NCBI GenBank assembly: GCA_002337145.1
Contig: DDFK01000002.1
Coordinates: 1,550,868-1,614,867 of the forward strand
Source: Chitinophagaceae bacterium UBA1930
GTDB taxonomy: Bacteria > Bacteroidota > Bacteroidia > Chitinophagales > Chitinophagaceae
Direction of reading: 5' to 3'
Length of the DNA: 64,000 nt
The stretch's first letter is position 1. Each line of letters begins with the position of its first letter. A program made the translations under genes and the position numbers. A model generated the notes under the pieces. It saw nothing but the letters and a program-made list of their open reading frames with translations, had not been told where the DNA came from and did no database searches. Below are positions 34,877-42,898 of the stretch, in pieces.

Positions 34877-34898
34877 AACTTGAGAGCTTTTGCAAATA

Positions 34899-34930
34899 AA
34901 AAATCCTGCTGAAATGGCAGGATTCTTTAT
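34899..34930. terminator. Bidirectional terminator between helicase and clpC
   Basis: AATCCTGC and GCAGGATT pair around a 7-nt loop with A-rich sequence before and T-rich after, so it can serve the convergent helicase and clpC genes. Confidence 0.75.
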
Positions 34931-34951
34931 TTGTATTACTATCTATTTTAC

Positions 34952-37501
34952 TTATGCTTCGGCACTTGTTGCTTCTTCTTTTCTCTTGAATTCGAATTTC
35001 AGTTTCCCATTTTCTTTATCCAGTTCGGCAACCAGTATATCACCATCCTTCACGTTCATATTCAGGATCTCTTCAGCTAAAGGATCTTCCAGGTATTTCT
35101 GTATTGCCCTGTGCAGGGGTCTTGCACCAAACTGTACATCGTATCCTTTATCTGCTATAAAATCCTTTGCATCTGGTGACAGTTCCAAGGCAAAGCCCAA
35201 TGCTGTCAGACGTTTCATTACGCCCTTCATCAAGATGTCAATGATGTTGAAGATATTTTCTTTTGACAATGAATTGAAAATAACCACATCATCAATCCTG
35301 TTCAGGAACTCTGGCGAGAAGGTACGTTTCAAAGCTTTTTCAATTACGGCTTTGCTGTTCTCTTCCTGGTTCTGTATGCGTGAAGCCGTTGCAAAACCAA
35401 CACCGTCACCAAACTCTTTCAATTGGCGTACACCAATATTGGACGTCATAATGATCAATGTGTTCTTGAAATTTATTTTGCGTCCGGCACCATCTGTCAA
35501 GATACCATCATCCAACACCTGCAATAAAATATTATAGATATCTGGATGGGCCTTTTCAATTTCGTCCAACAAGATTACACTGTAAGGTTTGCGGCGTACT
35601 TTCTCTGTCAATTGACCACCTTCTTCATAACCCACATAACCTGGAGGGGCACCAATCAAACGGCTCACGGTAAATTTCTCCATGTACTCACTCATGTCAA
35701 TGCGTATCAATGCATCTTCACTGTCAAACATCTGTTTGGCAAGGCTCCTCGCCAACTCTGTTTTACCAACACCTGTAGGACCAAGGAAAATAAATGTACC
35801 AATGGGTTTCTTGGGGTCCTTCAAACCAACACGGTTACGCTGAATGGCTTTCACCACTTTAGAAATCGCTTCGTCCTGCCCAATCACCATACCCTTCATG
35901 TCCTCGCTCATTTTGCGTAGCTTGTCAGTTTCGGCTTGAACCATACGTTTCACAGGTATGCCGGTCATCATGCTGATCACTTCTGCAATATGCTCTTCGT
36001 TAATCGGGTAGCGTTTGTTTTTGCTTTCTTCTTCCCAACTGCCTTTGGCTTTCTCCAATTCCTCACCCAAACGTTTTTCTTTGTCACGCAAAGAAGCGGC
36101 TTCTTCAAAACGCTGGCTTTTTACAACCTTGTTTTTCTCGTTCTTTATTTCTTCAATCTGTTTTTCCAGCTCAACAATTTCTTCAGGTACATTGATGTTT
36201 TTTAAATGCACCCTTGCACCAACTTCATCCAATACATCAATTGCTTTATCGGGCAATAAACGGTCGGTCATATAGCGGTCGCTCAGTTTCACACATGCCT
36301 CAATAGCTTGGTCATCGTAAGATACGCTATGGTAGTCTTCGTATTTGTTTTTAATGTTATTCAATATCTGGATGGTCTCATCAACACTTGGTGGCTCTAT
36401 CAGCACTTTCTGAAAGCGGCGGTCCAATGCACCGTCTTTTTCAATATGCATCCTGTATTCATCCAATGTGCTGGCACCAATGCATTGCAGTTCGCCCCTT
36501 GCCAAGGCCGGTTTGAATATATTGGAGGCATCCAGCGAGCCACTGGCACCGCCTGCACCAACAATGGTATGTATCTCATCTATGAACAGTATCACATCAC
36601 GGTTTTTCTCCAGTTCGTTCATGATGGCTTTCATCCTTTCCTCAAACTGCCCGCGGTATTTTGTGCCGGCAACCAATGCTGCCAGGTCAAGGGAGATGAC
36701 CCTTTTATCGAAGAGTACACGGCTCACTTTTCTTTGTACGATGCGTAAGGCCAAACCTTCTACAATAGCCGTTTTACCAACACCGGGTTCACCAATCAGA
36801 ATCGGGTTGTTCTTCTTCCTTCTGGAAAGTATCTGCGAAACCCTTTCTATTTCTGCTTCACGGCCTACAATGGGGTCAAGCGTACCTGCTTCTGCCATTT
36901 TGGTAATGTCCCTTCCAAAATTGTCCAATACAGGCGTCTTACTCTTGGTTCCTGCCCCCTGCTTGCCTTGTGCTGCACCACGTTGCTGGGAGAAGCCCCC
37001 ACCACGCTTTTCATCATCAAAGTCCTCATCGTCGCTGTCCTGAAACTCGCTTTTCGGGTTGTTGGTGCTTACTACGCCCAACTCATTGCGAAACACGTCG
37101 TAATCGATATCAAACTGGTTCAATATCTGTGTCGCAATATTTTCCTTGTTCTTTAAAATGCTTAACAGCAGGTGTTCCGTTTCAACCAATGGGCTCTTTA
37201 ATGCCTTTGCTTCCAGAACGGTAACACGTATTACCTTTTCGGCCTGTTTGGTTAAAGGAAGGCTGTTGATGTTTGCTATATTTTTACCTGTTTTGTCTTT
37301 TATGGCAAGCTCCACTTCTTTACGGAGTTCATACAAATCAACATTCAACTGTTTCAATACCTTAATGGCAATATTCTCGCCGTCACGTATCAAACCAAGT
37401 AACAAATGCTCCGTACCGATAAAGTCATTGCCTAAACGTAAAGCCTCTTCCCTGCTGAAAGAAATGATCTCTTTTACTTGAGCTGAAAAATTATTATCCA
37501 T
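34952..37501 (-). CDS. clpC: ATP-dependent Clp protease ATP-binding subunit ClpC
   Basis: A class I Clp/Hsp100 AAA+ unfoldase of 849 aa that feeds proteins to ClpP. The N-domain has two Clp-N repeats (NDFIGTEHLLLGLIRDGE, VETEHLLLSILKNKE). The first AAA module has Walker A GEPGVGKTAIVEGLA and DEIHTIVGAGGASGSLDA, and a coiled-coil middle domain follows (about 400-480). The second AAA module has LGPTGVGKTELARSLA and LLDEIEKAHPDIYNILLQVLDDG. ATG 37501 (MDNNFSAQVKE) is chosen because the family begins there; the 19 extra upstream codons do not belong. Divergent from the STAS gene. Confidence 0.93.
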   Translation of the reverse strand: MDNNFSAQVKEIISFSREEALRLGNDFIGTEHLLLGLIRDGENIAIKVLKQLNVDLYELRKEVELAIKDKTGKNIANINSLPLTKQAEKVIRVTVLEAKALKSPLVETEHLLLSILKNKENIATQILNQFDIDYDVFRNELGVVSTNNPKSEFQDSDDEDFDDEKRGGGFSQQRGAAQGKQGAGTKSKTPVLDNFGRDITKMAEAGTLDPIVGREAEIERVSQILSRRKKNNPILIGEPGVGKTAIVEGLALRIVQRKVSRVLFDKRVISLDLAALVAGTKYRGQFEERMKAIMNELEKNRDVILFIDEIHTIVGAGGASGSLDASNIFKPALARGELQCIGASTLDEYRMHIEKDGALDRRFQKVLIEPPSVDETIQILNNIKNKYEDYHSVSYDDQAIEACVKLSDRYMTDRLLPDKAIDVLDEVGARVHLKNINVPEEIVELEKQIEEIKNEKNKVVKSQRFEEAASLRDKEKRLGEELEKAKGSWEEESKNKRYPINEEHIAEVISMMTGIPVKRMVQAETDKLRKMSEDMKGMVIGQDEAISKVVKAIQRNRVGLKDPKKPIGTFIFLGPTGVGKTELARSLAKQMFDSEDALIRIDMSEYMEKFTVSRLIGAPPGYVGYEEGGQLTEKVRRKPYSVILLDEIEKAHPDIYNILLQVLDDGILTDGAGRKINFKNTLIIMTSNIGVRQLKEFGDGVGFATASRIQNQEENSKAVIEKALKRTFSPEFLNRIDDVVIFNSLSKENIFNIIDILMKGVMKRLTALGFALELSPDAKDFIADKGYDVQFGARPLHRAIQKYLEDPLAEEILNMNVKDGDILVAELDKENGKLKFEFKRKEEATSAEA

Positions 37502-37590
37502 GATTTGGTAGGATTTATACAATAATAACGAATATTTTTGACCAACATTACAGTGCACTTATGCACAGTGTGTTAATGAAATTACAAGCT

Positions 37591-37989
37591 ATGCAAATCA
37601 AAGTTGATACCAAAGAAAAATTTACGACGATAACTCCAGTTGAGCCCAAAATTTATGTCAATATGGCTGCGGAGCTTGACGGAATATGTGACGGTATCTT
37701 AATGAAGGAAACCAAGAATGTGATACTGAACCTGCAGCCAGTAAGCGATATAGAGGATGGTGCTGCCGAACTGATTGCCAAGCTGCAGCAAAAATTCTAT
37801 GACGCAAATGCCAGTTTTGTGATTTGCGAAATAAAACCTGCGGTAGAAGAAGCGCTGGAAAAACTGGAGCTGTTGGAATTGTTAAATGTGACACCAACCG
37901 AAAGCGAGGCATGGGATATTGTGCAGATGGAAGAAATAGAAAGGGAACTGTTGGACGACGGGGATGTAGTGTTCAACACGAACGAATAA
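37591..37989 (+). CDS. STAS-domain protein (anti-sigma factor antagonist-like)
   Basis: A 132-residue single STAS domain. The pattern VILNLQPVSDIEDGAAELIAKLQQKFYDANASFVICEIKPAVEEALEKL fits the SpoIIAA fold, with Asp where the phosphorylatable Ser normally sits (SDIEDGA), so switching by phosphorylation is doubtful. ATG 37591 is preferred to 37561. Its stop is immediately followed by the direct repeat that marks the left edge of an inserted element. Confidence 0.62.
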   Translation: MQIKVDTKEKFTTITPVEPKIYVNMAAELDGICDGILMKETKNVILNLQPVSDIEDGAAELIAKLQQKFYDANASFVICEIKPAVEEALEKLELLELLNVTPTESEAWDIVQMEEIERELLDDGDVVFNTNE

Positions 37990-38000
37990 TTGGTATAGTA
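37990..38000 (+). repeat. Left copy of 11-bp direct repeat (target duplication)
   Basis: TTGGTATAGTA occurs here and again at 40260-40270, exactly outside the inverted repeats of the 2.26-kb insertion. The base after both copies is C, so the duplication could be 12 bp. Confidence 0.85.
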
Positions 38001-38041
38001 CCCGTTGGCGGAATTAAAAAACCTCTGCTGACGGGTTAAAC

Positions 38042-38323
38042 ATGCCTCTTGCAATTGAACGTATAGCACAGATTGTTTCTGAATATGGTTTTGTGTTTCA
38101 TGATAGATCCGATCACACAACACATTTCCGAACAATCCTTACCAATGGATTTATTGCAGATATTTGTGTCAGTGAGGATATATTCACTTTAGAAGCTATA
38201 GATAAACAAGAAAGAGTCAGTGATATAATGGTAGCAAACAGGTACCGTTGCGAATCTGAGGAACAATTGAGGTTTCTTTTATTGAATGGGAGGATTGGGG
38301 CCTCTCTCAATTTTCCCGATTAA
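38042..38323 (+). CDS. Unknown 93-aa protein carried by the insertion
   Basis: Not recognised. A small soluble alpha/beta-looking protein (LAIERIAQIVSEYGFVFHD ... GFIADICVSEDIFTLEAI ... QLRFLLLNGRIG). It begins 25 bases inside the left inverted repeat, close to the element end, as passenger genes often do. Its 3' end overlaps the convergent neighbour by 45 bases. Confidence 0.5.
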   Translation: MPLAIERIAQIVSEYGFVFHDRSDHTTHFRTILTNGFIADICVSEDIFTLEAIDKQERVSDIMVANRYRCESEEQLRFLLLNGRIGASLNFPD

Positions 38324-38575
38324 AGCGTCAAGATCATAAATGATTTCTGCTCTGAATTCAGCTATCACATCAGCTTTAAAACTATCACTTCCTTTGTAGG
38401 TATACTTATTAAGTATACGCCTGTCCTTGTCAAAATTCTTTTTGCATTCTTCGTCCGGAGCTATAATAATGAGTTCCGTCGCAATACTTCTTGCATTACT
38501 ATACGCTTGATCAGATTTGGTTTTGTGCCAAAGAACTTCAACCTCCTTACGTATTTGCTTTAACCTTACTAACAT
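38279..38575 (-). CDS. Unknown 98-aa basic helical protein carried by the insertion
   Basis: Not recognised. The charge pattern (LVRLKQIRKEVEVLWHKTKSD, EECKKNFDKDRRILNKY, FKADVIAEFRAEIIYDLDAL) suggests mainly amphipathic helices. It overlaps the 3' end of the plus-strand neighbour by 45 bases, so one of the two frames could be false. The codon pattern of both is plausible. Confidence 0.45.
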   Translation of the reverse strand: MLVRLKQIRKEVEVLWHKTKSDQAYSNARSIATELIIIAPDEECKKNFDKDRRILNKYTYKGSDSFKADVIAEFRAEIIYDLDALIGKIERGPNPPIQ

Positions 38576-38720
38576 GGGATTAAAAGTATTGATTTTTTCT
38601 AAAATTGCTTTACTATAGTCAATTAGGGTCGTGTGGAGTGGTTATAGGAAACAATGAACGGAAAGCCTTGCCCACAAAGGATTCCGTCTATGTTTGGTGC
38701 ACTGTATAAAGACCAGCTTC

Positions 38721-39602
38721 ATGAAGATTATGCATGTCCTAAAGGAAACTTTAGGACAGGAACTTCCTGTCGGTGGCAACCTGAAAAGACCAGGGCCGAA
38801 ACCAAGATTCACGGATATAGAAGTCATTACGCTTAGCCTTACAGCAGAGTGCCTTGGCATAGATAGCGAACTGTACCTGTTCCATAAAATAGCAGCTGAT
38901 TACAAACAGGATTTCCCTAACATGATAAGCCGCAGGCAGTACAACGACAGACGAAAATCACTGTTCCCTTGGCAGGAAGCTATACGTAAGAAAATTGCTT
39001 ACAAACTCAACTCAATAGCAGAAGTTTTTATTGTTGATTCCATGCCATTGGAAATATGCAAATCGTCTAGGGAAAACCGTAACAGGATAGGCAAGGAAAA
39101 TGAATGGTCTTCACCAAACAGGGGTTACTGTGCCTCGCAGAACAGATGGTACTATGGTTACAAACTTCATTGCATATGTTCAAGCAAGGGTGTTGTGGAA
39201 TCAATGGAGATTACAAAGGCTTCTGCCCATGATGGGCATTATTTGAAAGAAGCTGCAGAGCATTTGAGGGACTGTATAATAACAGGCGACAGGGGCTATG
39301 TGAACAAGCTGGTACACAGTGAATTGAAGGAGAAAAAGAATATCCATGTAGAGGTACCGTACCGTAACAACCAAAAGGAAAGAAAGAAAATCAATGGCCT
39401 TTACAAAGTGATACGCCGGCGTATCGAAACGGTGTTCTCGCAGCTGTGCGACCAGTTCATGATACAGCGGAACTACGCGAAGTCTTACAGGGGCTACCGT
39501 ACACGAATACATGCAAAGGTAAGTGGCATGACGTTGCTCCAGTATCTCAATAAATTCATTCATCACAAACCTGTAGGTCAGGTCAAGTACGCTTTGGGAT
39601 AA
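38721..39602 (+). CDS. IS982-family transposase
   Basis: A 293-residue DDE transposase that looks full length. Catalytic residues are expected in VDSMPLEIC (first Asp), TGDRGYVN (second Asp) and RRRIETVFSQL (Glu), all in family-typical contexts, with YGYKLHCICSS before the second Asp. ATG 38721 is preferred to an in-frame TTG at 38694. I could not find convincing terminal inverted repeats immediately around the gene, so its own IS ends are degenerate or the whole 2.26-kb unit is the mobile form. Confidence 0.88.
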   Translation: MKIMHVLKETLGQELPVGGNLKRPGPKPRFTDIEVITLSLTAECLGIDSELYLFHKIAADYKQDFPNMISRRQYNDRRKSLFPWQEAIRKKIAYKLNSIAEVFIVDSMPLEICKSSRENRNRIGKENEWSSPNRGYCASQNRWYYGYKLHCICSSKGVVESMEITKASAHDGHYLKEAAEHLRDCIITGDRGYVNKLVHSELKEKKNIHVEVPYRNNQKERKKINGLYKVIRRRIETVFSQLCDQFMIQRNYAKSYRGYRTRIHAKVSGMTLLQYLNKFIHHKPVGQVKYALG

Positions 39603-39649
39603 TCTCTATATTTACAGTGAAAATATTACGAAAGCGTTTAGCTTATTTC

Positions 39650-39766
39650 GGCGAGGGAAAACTGGCGAGTTTACAACTTGTACCCAAGATAAGACTAATT
39701 GTTCTCATGCTTATGGCGTGGGCATTAGTCATTGGGTACAAGCACTTCGCCAGTTGCTCCCTCCCT
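39650..39766. repeat. Long imperfect hairpin inside the insertion
   Basis: Left blocks GCGAGGGA, ACTGGCGA, CTTGTACCCAA, GACTAAT recur in reverse complement and reverse order as ATTAGTC, TTGGGTACAAG, TCGCCAGT, TCCCTC. The arms are over 40 bases each. It lies between the transposase gene and the membrane-protein gene. Confidence 0.7.
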
Positions 39767-39834
39767 GTTGGCTAGTTGTCCCACGCTTTTTATTCTTTAA
39801 AAGCCTGACGGGACAGGGCCAATACTAGTTAGTC

Positions 39835-40218
39835 ATGGTTCAGTTCGTTGTTTGTGTAATCCTTTCTTTTGTTATTTCAGAAACGCTTGGAAGCAAAAGG
39901 AACATTGGTTCTGGATGGTCATTGTTTTTATGCCTTGCAGCATCGCCAGTTTTTGGCCTGATACTTACGCTGACGAGTAAGAAAAAAGGGACGCATGTTC
40001 AATATGGGACAGCAGCCAACACAGCATTCCTGTTTTTTGGATCGACTTTATTGTTATTGGGTATTTTTATGGGTATCAGATTGATATTAAGATATTCCAA
40101 TGATGAACTTGATTACTTTGAAAAGGACATGATTGTTAGAAGCACGTTTGTGATTACAGGGCTTATCGCAATAGGTTCTTACTTTATCAGAATCATAGTA
40201 AAAAAAGGGAACTGCTAG
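39835..40218 (+). CDS. Small four-helix membrane protein carried by the insertion
   Basis: A 127-residue hydrophobic protein with four likely transmembrane helices (VVCVILSFVISETLG, LFLCLAASPVFGLILTL, FLFFGSTLLLLGIFMGI, FVITGLIAIGSYFIRII) and short polar loops. No family recognised. It is followed at once by its own terminator, then the right inverted repeat, so it is the last gene of the element. Confidence 0.65.
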   Translation: MVQFVVCVILSFVISETLGSKRNIGSGWSLFLCLAASPVFGLILTLTSKKKGTHVQYGTAANTAFLFFGSTLLLLGIFMGIRLILRYSNDELDYFEKDMIVRSTFVITGLIAIGSYFIRIIVKKGNC

Positions 40219-40233
40219 GTTCCCTTTTTTTTT
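40201..40233 (+). terminator. Terminator at the right end of the insertion
   Basis: AAAAGGGAAC and GTTCCCTTTT pair around TGCTAG, followed by a run of T. The left arm overlaps the end of the membrane-protein gene. Confidence 0.85.
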
Positions 40234-40259
40234 ATTTTTGAATTAATTCCGCCAACGGG

Positions 40260-40270
40260 TTGGTATAGTA
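40260..40270 (+). repeat. Right copy of 11-bp direct repeat (target duplication)
   Basis: TTGGTATAGTA, identical to 37990-38000, abuts the right inverted repeat of the insertion. Confidence 0.85.
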
Positions 40271-40275
40271 CAACA

Positions 40276-41364
40276 TTATTGCAATAAGCCAATCAACGTA
40301 GCTAGCTCTTCTTTTGTATTGAAGGAATGCAGTACGATACGTAACCGTTCCTTTCCTTTGGGCACCGTTGGATAAAGTATTGCCCGGACGTCGATATTGT
40401 TTTCCTGCAGTCTTTGGGCAATGTTTTTTGCTTCATCATTGCCCGGAACAATCACTGCCTGTATAGGTGTATGAGACACTATTTTCTCGAACTTTAATTG
40501 TGCCGATTGGAATTGCTGGATGAGGCCTTGCAACAATTGCCTTTCCTGCATCATGGCCGGAAACAGCGAATAACTTTCCTTGATGATTGCAACAGCATGT
40601 GGCGGCAAAGAGGTAGAGTAAATAAAGCTTCTTGCAAAATTGACCAGGTAATCCCTCAATTTATTCGAGCCCAGAACAACAGCACCGTGGCAACCACAGG
40701 CTTTGCCAAATGTATGCACCCTTGCAAACACTTTGTGCGGTAGTTGTAAGTGTTGAACAAGCCCCTCCCCTTTCTCTCCAATAACACCAGTGGCATGGGC
40801 CTCATCAATAATTAAATGGGCCTTGTATTTTTCACAAAGCTCAAGTAGAGTTTCCAACGGGCAGGTATCGCCATCCATACTGAAAACAGATTCGGTGACA
40901 ATGAAAATATTGCCCGTAGCATGTTGCAGTTTCCGCTCCAGGTCGCCCATATCATTATGAGCAAAAGAAAAAGATTGGGCCAACGATAAGCGTATGCCAT
41001 CACGTATGGAAGCATGGGAAAGATAGTCGTAAATAACCGTATCGCCCCTTTGTAATATACTTGATAGCAAACCTACATTGGCATCGTAACCGGAATTGAA
41101 AATCAATGCTGTTTCACTTTTATGAAAATGGGCTATATACTTTTCTGCCTCTTCTACCAACGCATAATTGCCGGCCAGCAAACGTGAACCGGTTGAACCA
41201 TTATTGAATAGGCCCTCATCAACTTTCAGCAAATTGTTTGTGGCAATACCCAAATAATCATTGGAGCAGAAATCGGTTTTGCCCGATGTCAATTTCAATA
41301 TACGGAAAGCATTTACGGCCTTCCGCTCATTCAACTTCCTGTCCAAAAAATCATCGTTGTACAT
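40276..41364 (-). CDS. bioF: 8-amino-7-oxononanoate synthase-like PLP enzyme
   Basis: An alpha-oxoamine synthase (362 aa) expected to condense pimeloyl-ACP/CoA with alanine in biotin synthesis. Family motifs are DFCSNDYLGIA, GSTGSRLLAGN, the cofactor Asp in IIDEAHATGVIGEKGEG, and the PLP-binding lysine in HTFGKACGCHGAV (about residue 218). Glycine C-acetyltransferase is a close relative, but the length and G-N-Y pattern favour BioF. No other bio genes are adjacent. Divergent from miaE. Confidence 0.85.
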   Translation of the reverse strand: MYNDDFLDRKLNERKAVNAFRILKLTSGKTDFCSNDYLGIATNNLLKVDEGLFNNGSTGSRLLAGNYALVEEAEKYIAHFHKSETALIFNSGYDANVGLLSSILQRGDTVIYDYLSHASIRDGIRLSLAQSFSFAHNDMGDLERKLQHATGNIFIVTESVFSMDGDTCPLETLLELCEKYKAHLIIDEAHATGVIGEKGEGLVQHLQLPHKVFARVHTFGKACGCHGAVVLGSNKLRDYLVNFARSFIYSTSLPPHAVAIIKESYSLFPAMMQERQLLQGLIQQFQSAQLKFEKIVSHTPIQAVIVPGNDEAKNIAQRLQENNIDVRAILYPTVPKGKERLRIVLHSFNTKEELATLIGLLQ

Positions 41365-41385
41365 AATTTCAAAACTAAACTTTCT

Positions 41386-41403
41386 TGTTACATCTTTGTA
41401 ACA
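41386..41403. promoter_or_regulatory. Small inverted repeat between divergent bioF and miaE
   Basis: TGTTAC and GTAACA flank ATCTTT in the 59-base divergent intergenic region, a position suited to a shared operator. This is a weak 6-bp match only. Confidence 0.25.
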
Positions 41404-41423
41404 TTATACGCAAGCATTTTATC

Positions 41424-42032
41424 ATGGAATTATCTCAGGACACTAAAAATATTTTGGGGCTGCAGTTGCCAACAGACCCGCGTTGGGTTGACCTGGCCAG
41501 CATCAGCATAGAAGCCATTTTAACAGACCATGCCTATTGCGAACAGAAAGCAGCCACCACTTGCATATCCTATATTCAACGGTATTCCGAGAAAGAAAAA
41601 GTGGTGGCTGAACTGGCACCCATTGTTACGGAAGAATGGGGACATTTTAGGCTGGTGCTGAACGAACTGAAAAAACGTAACCTGAAACTTGGCAGGCAAC
41701 GTAAGGATGAATATGTAAACAGGTTATTGGAGTTCCAAAAGAAAGGCGGGCATATAGATGACCGTTTCTTGGACCAGATGCTGTGCATGGCTTTGATTGA
41801 AGCCCGTAGCTGCGAACGGTTTAAAAGATTGAGTGAGGGGCTGAAAGATGAATATATGCGTAACTTTTATCGCAGGTTCATGGAAAGTGAAGCAGGGCAT
41901 TATACGTTGTTTATAGAGCTTGCAGAAACCTATATTGACAAAGGTAAAGTAAGGAAACGCTGGACAGAATGGCTTGAATACGAAGCAACCATTATACAGG
42001 AAATGGAAGTAAGGGGCGACAGGATCCATTAA
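41424..42032 (+). CDS. miaE: tRNA 2-methylthio-N6-isopentenyladenosine-37 hydroxylase
   Basis: A ferritin-like diiron monooxygenase (202 aa) that hydroxylates ms2i6A37 in tRNAs. Iron-ligand motifs are visible as DHAYCEQKAA, EEWGHFRLVL (ExxH), LIEARSCERF and ESEAGHYTLFI (ExxH). ATG 41424 (MELSQDTKN) is chosen over the frame start 39 bases upstream. Its stop overlaps the convergent L,D-transpeptidase gene by 4 bases. Confidence 0.87.
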   Translation: MELSQDTKNILGLQLPTDPRWVDLASISIEAILTDHAYCEQKAATTCISYIQRYSEKEKVVAELAPIVTEEWGHFRLVLNELKKRNLKLGRQRKDEYVNRLLEFQKKGGHIDDRFLDQMLCMALIEARSCERFKRLSEGLKDEYMRNFYRRFMESEAGHYTLFIELAETYIDKGKVRKRWTEWLEYEATIIQEMEVRGDRIH

Positions 42033-42781
42033 AGAAGTACATACTCGCCTTTACTGTTCACCGAAATAATCGGTAGCCTTTTGTACTGCTCAAAATAATC
42101 ATAAACAGATTTGATATTTTCTGAAAAGCTTAGGTAGTCTTTATCGTCCTTGGTTATTTTCCTAAGCTGCTCCGCACTTTTAGGGTTGTTGTAACGAATA
42201 GGGAAAATATGTACGGGTATAAAATCCTCACCGCTATTTTTGGCATAAGATGCCATCAGGTACACTTCTTCTATCTGGCTATCCATAATGGGTATGCAGC
42301 CAACCGTAATACAGCTTCCATGAATGTAGATGTCGTTGCCTGGCTGTGCCGAATCGCTTAACATGGCATCAGAAGCATTGGGGTAATTGATGCCAAGACT
42401 CATGTGGTATGTGCTGCGTGGGTTGAATACATTAATATAGTAGAAACCTTCTGGCACCTGATAGTCTCCTTCCATCCGCTTGGGGCCAAGACTGCCGCTT
42501 AATGCACAAACCTTGTATGTCTTGAATAATTTGAAAGCCGACTTGCTATCATTACGTACCCACACTTCCAATTGACTGTCGTACTTAAAGCTCCTTACAT
42601 ACAGTTGCTGTGGTGGCCATTGCAGACCAGCTTGGATAAACTGTTTCTTTAACGTATCTTCTTTTGTCTTGATGGCGTTTACCACACGGCTATTGCCACG
42701 TTGTGATTCCAATAAAGTAGGTTGTGCAGAAATGGTAGCAACCAATAAAATAGAAACGATGAAGGAAACTGATTTTTTCAT
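42029..42781 (-). CDS. L,D-transpeptidase (YkuD-type), exported
   Basis: A 250-residue cell-wall enzyme that forms or hydrolyses 3-3 links or attaches proteins to peptidoglycan. Signal peptide MKKSVSFIVSILLVATISA-Q. The catalytic motif is IHGSCITVGCIPI, containing the His and nucleophilic Cys of the SHGC-type site, preceded by the GDYQVPEGFYYIN strand typical of YafK-like members. Most likely periplasmic. Confidence 0.82.
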   Translation of the reverse strand: MKKSVSFIVSILLVATISAQPTLLESQRGNSRVVNAIKTKEDTLKKQFIQAGLQWPPQQLYVRSFKYDSQLEVWVRNDSKSAFKLFKTYKVCALSGSLGPKRMEGDYQVPEGFYYINVFNPRSTYHMSLGINYPNASDAMLSDSAQPGNDIYIHGSCITVGCIPIMDSQIEEVYLMASYAKNSGEDFIPVHIFPIRYNNPKSAEQLRKITKDDKDYLSFSENIKSVYDYFEQYKRLPIISVNSKGEYVLL

Positions 42782-42898
42782 TTGCCGAAAATAATTGTTC
42801 TACTGGATGAACGTTTATGGTGTGGATTTAATTGCAGGAAATCGGGCCACTCTGCACAAGGATTAACAATTGTTTAGAAACCTGCTTTTGAAAGCAGT

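Larger units (their letters stand above)
38001..40259. mobile_element. 2.26-kb insertion with 17-bp terminal inverted repeats
   Basis: The ends are CCCGTTGGCGGAATTAA at 38001-38017 and its exact reverse complement at 40243-40259, flanked by 11-bp direct repeats. Removing the element joins the STAS gene stop to the bioF 3' end with a normal short intergenic sequence. Cargo: two unknown small genes, an IS982-type transposase, a long hairpin and a small membrane protein with its own terminator. The layout recalls mobile insertion cassettes (passenger genes between IS-type ends). The IS982 transposase may be a secondary insertion or the mobiliser. Confidence 0.8.

Noticed and set aside
38004..38042. 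Possible integron attC core (GTTAAAC just before an ORF start)
   Set aside because: The GTTRRRY match is present, but no paired RYYYAAC core lies at the right place, and no integrase is in the window.
38576..39660. IS982 element with its own terminal inverted repeats
   Set aside because: I compared the 140 bases before the transposase with the 100 bases after it and found no convincing inverted match, so separate IS boundaries were not annotated.
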